The position numbers and the translations under genes were made by a program. Below, in pieces: positions 24,825 to 32,502 of a DNA stretch of 64,000 nucleotides (position 1 is the first letter of the stretch; every line of letters begins with the position of its first letter). Under the pieces are notes generated by a model. It saw only the letters and a program-made list of their open reading frames with translations, was not told the DNA's origin and searched no databases. This DNA comes from an uncultured Altererythrobacter sp. (GTDB lineage Bacteria; Pseudomonadota; Alphaproteobacteria; Sphingomonadales; Sphingomonadaceae): the NCBI GenBank assembly GCA_947492235.1, contig CANLLZ010000001.1, forward strand, positions 1,612,001-1,676,000, in the 5' to 3' direction.

Positions 24825-25619
24825 ATGGCAGGCACCAAACAGGGCCGCGTTGCGGGCAAACTCGCACTGGTCACAGGCGCGGCGCAGGGATTGGGCGCGG
24901 CCCACTCCATGCTGCTGGCACAGGAAGGCGCGCGGGTGCTGTGCACCGATCGCAATGGCGAAGGCGCGCAGGAAACAGCCGACGGCATCAACGCCGCTCT
25001 GGGCGCTGGCACGGCCTTTGCCGTCACTCACGATGTGACCGACCCTGCGGAATGGGAAGCAGCAGTGGACGCCGCGCGCGAGCATCTGGGCGGGCTGAAT
25101 GTGCTGGTCAACAATGCCGGGATCGGCGTTGCGGGCAATATCGAGACCTGCACCTTCGAGGACTGGAAGAAGTGCTTCTCCGTCAATGTCGATTCGATCT
25201 TTCATGGCTGCCAGAAGGCCCTGCCCCTGATGCGCGAGCATGCGCCCGGCTCGATCATCAACATTTCCAGCATCGCCGGCCTGATCGCCAGCGACACGAT
25301 GCCGGCCTATAATTCGTCGAAAGCGGCGGTGTGGATGCTGAGCAAATCCATCGCCCTGCACTGCGCGAAGAACAATATGCAGATCCGCTCCAACTCGGTG
25401 CACCCGACCTTTGTGGATACGCCGATCCTCGATGGCACGGCGCAGCATCACAATATCGAAAAAGGCGTGTTGCTGGAAAAGCTGGCGCGGCAAATCCCGC
25501 TGAAATTCGTCGGCGAGCCGAACGATATCGCCAATGCGGTGCTGTATCTGGCGAGCGACGAAAGCCGGTTCATGACCGGCGCGGAGCTGAAACTGGATGG
25601 CGGCATCAGCGCGATGTAA
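24825..25619 (+). CDS. short-chain dehydrogenase/reductase
   Basis: A 264-residue classical SDR with a Rossmann fold for NAD(P). TGAAQGLGAAHSM is the TGxxxGxG nucleotide loop, LVNNAGIG the NNAG motif, and ISSIAG plus YNSSK (YxxxK) the catalytic Ser-Tyr-Lys. DR at about residue 46 favours NAD over NADP. The C-terminal GAELKLDGGISAM is typical of SDRs. GGGAG sits before the ATG at 24825. Its substrate is unknown; an oxidised alcohol or cyclic ketone is possible but not supported by context. A terminator lies after it. Confidence 0.88.
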   Translation: MAGTKQGRVAGKLALVTGAAQGLGAAHSMLLAQEGARVLCTDRNGEGAQETADGINAALGAGTAFAVTHDVTDPAEWEAAVDAAREHLGGLNVLVNNAGIGVAGNIETCTFEDWKKCFSVNVDSIFHGCQKALPLMREHAPGSIINISSIAGLIASDTMPAYNSSKAAVWMLSKSIALHCAKNNMQIRSNSVHPTFVDTPILDGTAQHHNIEKGVLLEKLARQIPLKFVGEPNDIANAVLYLASDESRFMTGAELKLDGGISAM

Positions 25620-25680
25620 TCTCTCACGGCTTAATCGCCCAAGAGAGAGTGGGGCGATTGCCTCCGAGGGGCGGCCATTC

Positions 25681-25709
25681 GGCCGGCGAGCGGTCGCTCG
25701 CTGTCGGCC
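25681..25709. repeat. intergenic palindrome
   Basis: GGCCGGCGAGCG and CGCTCGCTGTCGGCC are separated by 2 bases and form a long imperfect hairpin just after the SDR gene. It is immediately followed by the intrinsic terminator. It may be part of a dispersed repeat. Confidence 0.5.
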
Positions 25710-25734
25710 TGCAGCCGAAACTAGTGCAAAAAGA

Positions 25735-25767
25735 GAGGGGCCGCTTGGGCCCCTCCCGGTTTTCTTC
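25735..25767 (+). terminator. intrinsic terminator after the SDR gene
   Basis: GAGGGGCC (25735-25742) and GGCCCCTC (25748-25755) form a perfect 8-bp stem with loop GCTTG, followed by CCGGTTTTCTT. Confidence 0.88.
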
Positions 25768-25826
25768 CATTGTGAGGCGCGGCTGCCCGTTTGAAAACCG
25801 GGTCAGCTTGCTTGGAAAGCCGCGCT

Positions 25827-26066
25827 TCAATCTGCGATCAGTGCAATCGCGATGTAGACCAGGATCAGCGATCCGAAGCCGATGATGGTGCCTGCTGCGA
25901 AGCCGAGACGGACCCAGAAGGCGTCGACATCGAAGTAGTTGGCAATTCCGCCGCATACACCGGCCAGCTTTGCATCGCGCTTGTCGAGGCGGAAGCTCTT
26001 GCCCAGACCGTGGTCCGATCCGATCACCGGGCCATCGACATTGTTCTTGCGTTCGATCTTGCTCAT
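25827..26066 (-). CDS. PspC-domain membrane protein
   Basis: A 79-residue protein of the phage-shock PspC family. RLDKRDAKLAGVCGGIANYFDVDAFWVRLGFA is the PspC cytoplasmic signature, followed by a membrane helix (FAAGTIIGFGSLILVYIAIALIA). The start ATG overlaps the TGA of the upstream 45-residue gene (ATGA), indicating coupling. PspC proteins sense or transmit envelope stress, usually together with PspA and PspF; neither is in this window. The operon has a sigma-54-type promoter, typical of psp genes. Confidence 0.87.
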   Translation of the reverse strand: MSKIERKNNVDGPVIGSDHGLGKSFRLDKRDAKLAGVCGGIANYFDVDAFWVRLGFAAGTIIGFGSLILVYIAIALIAD

Positions 26067-26200
26067 GCGATCACCGGTGCGATGGAGTTGGCCAGCGAGG
26101 GGGACGCGGGGATAATGGCGTAGGCCATCAGGGCACCGGTCACTGCGAGGGAGCCAAGTCCTGCGAAAAGCTGGGAGCTCCAGTTGGAAAGGCGGTTCAT
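26063..26200 (-). CDS. 45-aa membrane protein upstream of pspC
   Basis: The frame starts at ATG 26200 with AGGAGA 9 bases upstream, the strongest ribosome site in this operon. The product, MNRLSNWSSQLFAGLG onward, has one membrane helix (FAGLGSLAVTGALMAYAIIP). Its TGA overlaps the pspC start. No family is recognised. The tight coupling and strong ribosome site support translation; otherwise it would be easy to dismiss on size. Confidence 0.68.
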   Translation of the reverse strand: MNRLSNWSSQLFAGLGSLAVTGALMAYAIIPASPSLANSIAPVIA

Positions 26201-26245
26201 TGGTATTTCTCCTGTTGGGGTTGGTTGGGATTGATCGTCAGGGGA

Positions 26246-26356
26246 TCAGACGAACATTGCAGGGCTGCCGGGAACGATAGCGGCGGCGAAGACAACTGCG
26301 GAAACGGCGACCGAGAAAACGGCGGCGGCGAAGCGGTTGGAAGCGAAGACAGACAT
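26246..26356 (-). CDS. 36-aa membrane protein, first gene of the small psp-type operon
   Basis: The frame starts at ATG 26356 with AAAGGA upstream. The product is MSVFASNRFAAAVFSVAV followed by SAVVFAAAIVPGSPAMFV, a single membrane helix with a short polar N-terminus. It resembles its 45-residue neighbour: both end in a Pro-Ser/Gly-Ser-Pro segment (IIPASPSLAN and IVPGSPAMF). This suggests the two may be paralogues. The gene lies about 46 bases from the predicted sigma-54 transcription start. Confidence 0.6.
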   Translation of the reverse strand: MSVFASNRFAAAVFSVAVSAVVFAAAIVPGSPAMFV

Positions 26357-26413
26357 TGAATTTTCCTTTCTGTGGTTCCCGTCAGGACCATCCCGCCGGG
26401 TTGCCCATACCTT

Positions 26414-26429
26414 TGCATCAGGTGTGCCA
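26414..26429 (-). promoter_or_regulatory. sigma-54-type promoter of the pspC operon
   Basis: Read leftward, TGGCACACCTGATGCA matches the RpoN consensus TGGCACG-N4-TTGCW, keeping the GG at -24 and GC at -12 with the required 10-base spacing. An A/T-rich stretch (TTTTTTAAAA) lies just upstream. The first gene begins about 58 bases downstream. Confidence 0.72.
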
Positions 26430-26476
26430 GTTTTAAAAAACGGTAGAATTCTGGGGTTTTCTGGCAATCGCCAACA

Positions 26477-26490
26477 TGAACGAATGTTCA
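26477..26490. promoter_or_regulatory. palindromic activator site upstream of the sigma-54 promoter
   Basis: TGAAC-GAAT-GTTCA is a perfect inverted repeat centred about 80 bases upstream of the predicted transcription start, the usual distance for an enhancer-binding protein such as PspF. A second imperfect palindrome (TTGGGAATTTTCCCCAA, 26506-26522) lies further upstream. Confidence 0.55.
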
Positions 26491-26591
26491 GAAATCCCAC
26501 GGATTGGGAATTTTCCCCAACATTCGGTTTCGGCTTTTCTGCCTGTTTCGATGGCGCTTGAAATGGGGGCGCGTTAGGAGCGGCTGCGCCC

Positions 26592-27677
26592 ATGACAATC
26601 GCCCGCATCGCCCTCTCTGATTTCCGCAATCACCGTGCCTCGGCGCTGGAGGAAACCGCACGGTTCAACCTGCTGGTGGGCGAAAACGGCGCGGGCAAGA
26701 CCAATATATTGGAGGCGCTGTCCTTCCTCGCCCCGGGGCGCGGATTGCGGCGCGCTCCGCTGACCGATGTCGCGCGCAGCGGCGGTTCGGGCGGTTTTGC
26801 GATCTCTGCCACACTGAACCCGGCCGATGGCGGGGAGCCGGTGCAACTAGGCACCGCGACCGCGCCGGAGCGCCCCGGCAGGCGGCGCGTGCGGATCAAC
26901 GGAGCAGAAGCCAGCGCGATCGGTCTGGGGGAATGGCTGGCGCTGTCATGGCTGACCCCGGCGATGGACGGCCTATTTGCCGCGAGCGCTGGCGACCGAC
27001 GGCGTTTTATGGATCGGCTGGCCACGGCGCTGGACCCCGCCCATGCCCGCTCCGCCAGTCGCTACGAAGCGGCTCTAAGAGAACGCAACCGCCTGCTGTC
27101 GGACGAACGCGAGCCGGAGACCGCGTGGCTCGACGGGATCGAGGTCCAATTGGCCGAACAAGGCGCAGCGCTGGCGCAGGGGCGCGCGCGTCTGGTGGGT
27201 CTGGTCGGCGAGGCGCTCGCGACAACGCCCGATACACCTTTTGCCAAACCCCTGCTCGCATTGCAGGCGGGCGGACCGCTTGAACGCGAGGCCTTGGCTA
27301 ATGCCCTGCGCGATGGCCGGATGCGTGAACGCCGCGCCGGACGTACGCTAGTAGGCCCGCACCGCGATGATTTGCTGGTCAGCATGGCGTCGAAGAACCA
27401 GCCCGCTGCACAGTGCTCGACCGGGGAACAGAAAGCGATGCTGATCGCGATCATTCTGGCCCACTCCGAACTCGCCGCGCGCGGGCGGGCCGGTGTGCTG
27501 CTGCTGGATGAGGTGGCCGCGCATCTTGATCCGGTGCGGCGGGAGGCGCTGTTTGACCGCCTGCGCAGTGGCGGCGGGCAAGCGTGGCTGACCGCGACGG
27601 AAGCAGAGCCATTCGATGCCATTCGGGTGGAGGCGGCCGTGTGGCGGGTGGCTGATGGGGTTTTGGAGCGAATTTAG
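26592..27677 (+). CDS. recF: DNA replication and repair protein RecF
   Basis: RecF is an SMC-like ATPase that helps load RecA at gaps during repair. The 361-residue protein begins with IALSDFRNHRA. Its Walker A is GENGAGKTN at residues 30-38, the ABC-type signature STGEQKAMLIAIILAH is at about 275, and Walker B is GVLLLDEVAAHLDPVRR. AGRTLVGPHRDDL is a RecF block. Unlike the classical dnaA-dnaN-recF cluster, it stands alone here, between the divergent psp-type operon and the convergent tesA. A palindromic repeat element follows. Confidence 0.95.
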   Translation: MTIARIALSDFRNHRASALEETARFNLLVGENGAGKTNILEALSFLAPGRGLRRAPLTDVARSGGSGGFAISATLNPADGGEPVQLGTATAPERPGRRRVRINGAEASAIGLGEWLALSWLTPAMDGLFAASAGDRRRFMDRLATALDPAHARSASRYEAALRERNRLLSDEREPETAWLDGIEVQLAEQGAALAQGRARLVGLVGEALATTPDTPFAKPLLALQAGGPLEREALANALRDGRMRERRAGRTLVGPHRDDLLVSMASKNQPAAQCSTGEQKAMLIAIILAHSELAARGRAGVLLLDEVAAHLDPVRREALFDRLRSGGGQAWLTATEAEPFDAIRVEAAVWRVADGVLERI

Positions 27678-27685
27678 AGGTTTAA

Positions 27686-27799
27686 GGCCCACCCCGGTTC
27701 GCTAGGCTCACTTCGTTCACCAAGCTGCACCTCCCCTCCCGCATGCGGGAGGGGCAGCGAGACTTGGCAGCTTGCTGCCTAGTCGCAGCGGGGTGGGCC
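27686..27799. repeat. palindromic repeat element between recF and tesA
   Basis: GGCCCACCCC (27686-27695) and GGGGTGGGCC (27790-27799) are perfect inverted ends. The centre holds a perfect 22-bp palindrome (27733-27754) around GCATGC, and GGCAGC-TT-GCTGCC lies beside it. The nested symmetry is typical of a dispersed intergenic element. It fills most of the gap between two convergent genes and may also stop both transcripts. Confidence 0.75.
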
Positions 27800-27809
27800 T
27801 CCGGAGCCC

Positions 27810-28550
27810 TCAGCCCTCAGGCAAAGCCGCCACGACATCGTCCACGGTGCCCTTCACCAGCAGCTCAATCCCCTCCACCGTCGGGTGAATGCGATCCGAC
27901 TGGATCAGCTCGGGCTGCATCGCCACTTCGGCTATCCAGTTCTCCACCAGCTTCACACCATATTCCTGCGCCAGCGAGCCATAAAGGCCGTTAAATTCCG
28001 CCAGAAATTCCGGCCCGACATTGGGCGGGGCCTGCATCCCCATCAGCAGCACATCGATCCCGCGCGCCTGCGCCGTCTCGATCATCGCCGCCAGATTGGC
28101 GCGGGTTTCTGCCGGGTCGAGCCCGCGCAGCAAATCGTTGCCGCCCAGTTCCAGCACCAGCAGATCGGGCGTCTCTTCCTGCGCGCTCAGCGTAAACTCA
28201 AAGCGTTGACGCCCCGCCGCGCTGGTATCGCCGGAGACCCCGGCATTGACCACCCGCGCATTCACCCCGGCCTCGCGCAGCGCGACCTCCAGCTTGGCCG
28301 GATAGCTGTCATCCTTGGGCACATTATAGCCTGCGAACAGGCTGTCTCCGAAAGCCAGAATATCGCGCTGAGGGCCGGAAACGGGAACCGCAGGCTCTGC
28401 TGCGGCATTATCCTGTGTCTGCTCCTCTGTCGGCGGCACAGGGGCCTGCGCATCGCAGGCGGCGAGGCCCAGACAGGCGGCAATTGCCACACTAATCGAC
28501 GAACGACGAAGAAGGCTCGACATGGCGGTATCTTGGACAGGTTGTTCCAT
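27810..28550 (-). CDS. tesA: SGNH-family arylesterase / acyl hydrolase lipoprotein (TesA-like)
   Basis: A 246-residue enzyme with a lipoprotein signal (SISVAIAACLGLAAC). The SGNH hydrolase blocks are present: ILAFGDSLFAGYN with the nucleophile Ser, NAGVSGDTSAAG, LVLELGGNDLLRG with oxyanion Gly and Asn, and SDRIHPTVEG with catalytic Asp and His. The ATG at 28550 is chosen because AGGAG lies 5 bases before it; an internal ATG at 28523 would also keep the signal. It is divergent from the ABC exporter genes, separated by 26 bases, the tesA-ybbA-ybbP arrangement common in proteobacteria. Confidence 0.9.
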   Translation of the reverse strand: MEQPVQDTAMSSLLRRSSISVAIAACLGLAACDAQAPVPPTEEQTQDNAAAEPAVPVSGPQRDILAFGDSLFAGYNVPKDDSYPAKLEVALREAGVNARVVNAGVSGDTSAAGRQRFEFTLSAQEETPDLLVLELGGNDLLRGLDPAETRANLAAMIETAQARGIDVLLMGMQAPPNVGPEFLAEFNGLYGSLAQEYGVKLVENWIAEVAMQPELIQSDRIHPTVEGIELLVKGTVDDVVAALPEG

Positions 28551-28576
28551 ACAGGCTCCTATGGCACTGCCACGCC

Positions 28577-29313
<737 letters not shown>

Positions 29314-29314
<1 letters not shown>

Positions 29315-31848
29315 TGAGCGCAGCTGCTGCCACTGACGGCCTTTCATGGGGCACGGCCTGGAAGCTGGCCCGGCGCGAGCTGAACCTGCGTTTCAAGGGC
29401 CTGCGTCTGCTGCTGGTCTGCCTGTTTCTCGGCACCGGAGCGCTGGCCGCCATCGGCACGCTGACCGGCGCAATCGAAGGCGAGCTGGCCGATCGCGGGC
29501 AGACGCTGCTGGGCGGTGATCTGGAAGTCGAGATCTGGCAGCGCTCCCCCAGCGAGGAGGAGATGGCGGCGCTGGAGGCCTATGGCAGGCTATCCAGCGG
29601 CACCCGGCTGCAAGTCGTTGCCCGCAATGGCGAGAATACCGCGCCTGTGGGCCTCAAGGCTGTCGACGATGCATATCCGCTTTATGGCGAGCTGACGCTG
29701 GGCGACGGGCGCTCTGTTGGGGCACCGCCTGCTGGTGAGGCTTGGCTGGGCCAGGGCGCGCTGGACCGGCTGGATATCGGTGTGGGTGACGCCTTCACTG
29801 TGGGCACCGCCACGCTGACCGTGGGCGGTGTGATCGACAACGAGCCCGACAAATTGAGCGAAGGCTTCCAGCTTGGCCCCACTATCATCGTTGCCGAGAA
29901 CGTGCCGGCCGAGGCGGGCCTGCTGCAACCGGGTGCGATGTATCAGAGCAAGACCCGCATCGCTTTCGACGGGGAGCAAGACCCGGAGGCGGTGGAAGAG
30001 GCGCTAACCGAACAATTCCCGCTCGCCGGGTTCGATTTCCGCGACCGTGACCGGGCGAGCCCCGGTGCCGACCGGTTTGTCGGGCGAATGGGCGAGTTTC
30101 TGACATTGGTCGGCTTGGCCGCGCTGGTGATTGCCGGGATCGGGATCGGCGGCGGCGTATCGTCCTATCTGGAGGCGCGGCGCTCCAGCATTGCGACCCT
30201 GAAAGTGCTCGGCGCGACGAGCCGGGACATTACCCGCATCTACGGCCTGCAGATCGCGCTGGCGGCGCTGGTCGGCAGCCTTGCGGGCCTCGCTGCCGGA
30301 CTTGCTGTCACGCCGCTGCTGGCGGTCGCGCTGGACGGGTTGCTGCCTGTGAACACCGGCTTCGTGCTGGAGCCGGGCGCGCTCATTCTGGCGAGTGCCT
30401 ACGGCCTGCTCGTCGCGCTGGTCTTTGCCGCAACCCCGCTGCTGCGCGCGCGGCGGTTCCCCGCCATGGCGCTGATGCGGGCGCGTGTGGCTCCGCTGGC
30501 CAAGGACGGCGTGGCGATTGCGTGGGTCGGCGGCGGGCTTGTGGCGATTGTCGCCCTCGCCCTGCTGACATCGCGGCAACCTTTGCTGGCAGGTGGCTTT
30601 CTCGCCGGAGCAGCCGGAATGCTGGTGCTGCTTGCGGCTCTGGGCCTCGGCATTCGCTGGCTCGCGCGAAAGGCACCGCGTCCTGCGAATCCGCTGCTGC
30701 GCAACGCTCTGGCCAACCTTCACCGCCCCGGCGCGGCGACCGGGGCACTGGTGACGGCGCTCGGCTTCGGCCTCAGCGCGTTTGTCCTACTGGCCGCGAT
30801 CCAGAGCGCCATCGACGGCAATATCCAGAGCCGCGTTCCGGCTGAAGCGCCCGACTATTTCGTGCTCGACATCCCGCGCGATCAGGCCGACGATTTCCGC
30901 ACGCTGGTGCAGGCCGAAGACAGCGAGGCAATGATCCGCACCGTCCCCGCCCTGCGCGGCTCGGTGACCGCCTACGGGCCGGAAGACAACCAGACCCGGG
31001 TCGCCGATCTGGAAGAGATCCCTGACGGTGCATGGGCCCTGCGCGGCGAACGCGGGCTGACCTACGCGGCGGAAATCCCGCCGGGCAACACCATTACCGA
31101 AGGCGAATGGTGGGGCCCTGAATGGACCGGAGAGCCGCTGGTCAGCGTGGACGAGGAATTTGCCGCCTCCATCGACATGCAGATCGGGGACACGATCACC
31201 ATCGCGCTGCTGGGCGTGGAGCGCACGGCGCGGGTCGCCAATCTGCGGCGGATCGACTGGGAAAGCATGGGCTTCAATTACGTCTTCGTGTTCAGCCCGA
31301 ATGCGCTGGAGGACGCCCCGCACAATCTGGCCGCCACTATCGAACTGCCCAATGTGGACGACACCGGCCCGCTGCTGCGCGCGCTGGTCCAGCGCTTCCC
31401 CTCCAGCTCGGTGATCGAGGTCGGGCAGGTGCTGGTGCAGGCGCGCGAGATATTGGGGCAAGTCGGCCTCGCCACGCTGGCGGCGGCCTCTGTTGCGGTG
31501 CTGGCTGGCCTCGCTGTGCTGCTGGGAGCCATCGCTGCAGCCCGCGCCGCGCGGACATACGACACGGTGGTGCTGCGCGTTCTGGGCGCAAGCCGCGCGC
31601 AGGTGCTGTGGATGCAGTTCCTCGAATATGCGCTGCTCGCGCTGGTGCTGGCAGTCGTTGCACTGGCCATCGGCAGCGGGCTGGCGTGGCTGGTGGTGAC
31701 GCAGCTGTTCGAGTTCGACTGGCTGCCCGATTGGGGCGTGGTGCTGGCGGTGCTGGGCTCCGGCCTCGTGTTGGTGGTCGGCTTCGCCCTCCTCGGCTCG
31801 TTGCCGCTGTTGAAGGCTAAGCCTGCGCAGGCGCTCAGGTCGCTTTAA
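29314..31848 (+). CDS. ABC transporter permease, FtsX/MacB superfamily (YbbP-like)
   Basis: An 844-residue inner-membrane protein with the YbbP layout. One N-terminal TM (LRLLLVCLFLGTGALAAIG) is followed by a large periplasmic domain and a first FtsX-type TM block (FLTLVGLAALVIAGIGIGGGVSSYLEARR and onward). A middle group of helices comes next, then a second periplasmic domain and a second FtsX block near the C-terminus (GLATLAAASVAVLAGLAVLLG to VLVVGFALLGSLPL). SIATLKVLGATSRDI and DTVVLRVLGASRAQVLW are the two coupling-helix motifs. It pairs with the preceding ATPase and forms a divergon with tesA. Confidence 0.92.
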
Positions 31849-31852
31849 GGGC

Positions 31853-32407
31853 TTAGACCCTTTCCAGTGGTAAATGCGGCGCTGGTGGATGGTAAACACC
31901 CACAGCATCACCTGTGCGAACCTCACCGCCTGCCAGCACCACTCCCATGATGCCTGCACGCCTGATCAGCGCGCCCTGTTCGCTCTTTGAGACGACCTCT
32001 TGCAGCAGTCCGCTGCGATAGCTCTCTATCTGGGCGCACGGGTTGCGCAGGCCTGTGACCTGCACCCGCGCTTCGGCCCCCAGATGCAGAACCGTGTCGC
32101 GCGGCAAGGCCAGCAAATCGATCCCGCTGGTAAGAATGTTCTCGCCCAGTCCTCCGGGCGGCACATCGAAGCCCTTACCCGCCAGCTCGGCAAGCAGTTC
32201 CCGAGCGATCAGATGCACCTGCCTGAGATTGGGCTGTGACGGGTCGGCGGCGACGCGCGAGCGGTGCTTGACCGTCACGCCGCAATGGGCATCACCCTCG
32301 ATCCCGAGCCCTTCGAGCAGCATCAGCCGGTCGGTCGTCGCTTTCGAGAAGCTGTGGGCCAAGCTTGTGGCCAGCGAAACGACTGTCCCTGATCCGGCCT
32401 TCTGCAT
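31853..32407 (-). CDS. MOSC-domain protein
   Basis: A 184-residue cytosolic MOSC protein (molybdenum-cofactor sulfurase C-terminal domain family, as in YiiM). LMLLEGLGIEGDAHCG is the beta-barrel entry, PGGLGENILTSGIDL holds the conserved GENI motif, and GLRNPCAQIESYRSGLLQEV contains the invariant Cys. The frame is open upstream to 32632, but ATG 32407 has AGGGGG before it and matches the fold start. It is convergent with the ABC permease (4 bases apart) and lies downstream of the TonB-receptor gene, whose terminator sits between them. Confidence 0.88.
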   Translation of the reverse strand: MQKAGSGTVVSLATSLAHSFSKATTDRLMLLEGLGIEGDAHCGVTVKHRSRVAADPSQPNLRQVHLIARELLAELAGKGFDVPPGGLGENILTSGIDLLALPRDTVLHLGAEARVQVTGLRNPCAQIESYRSGLLQEVVSKSEQGALIRRAGIMGVVLAGGEVRTGDAVGVYHPPAPHLPLERV

Positions 32408-32445
32408 ACCGCCCCCTGTCAGGATACTACACGCCCCGCCCTGAA

Positions 32446-32473
32446 ACGAAAAAGGGGAGCCGAAGCCCCCCTT
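32446..32473 (-). terminator. intrinsic terminator of the TonB-receptor gene
   Basis: Leftward, GGGGGGC-TTCG-GCTCCCC is a stem closed by a stable TTCG loop with one mismatch, followed by TTTTTCG. Confidence 0.88.
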
Positions 32474-32502
32474 CCCCGTCCAAGCTCGTGAGAGCAAGCC
32501 TG

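Noticed and set aside
26477-26490. GAACGAATGTTC as a LexA (SOS) box for recF
   Set aside because: The form matches the Gram-positive LexA box, whereas alphaproteobacterial LexA uses GTTC-N7-GTTC; the position upstream of a sigma-54-type promoter on the other strand fits an activator site better.
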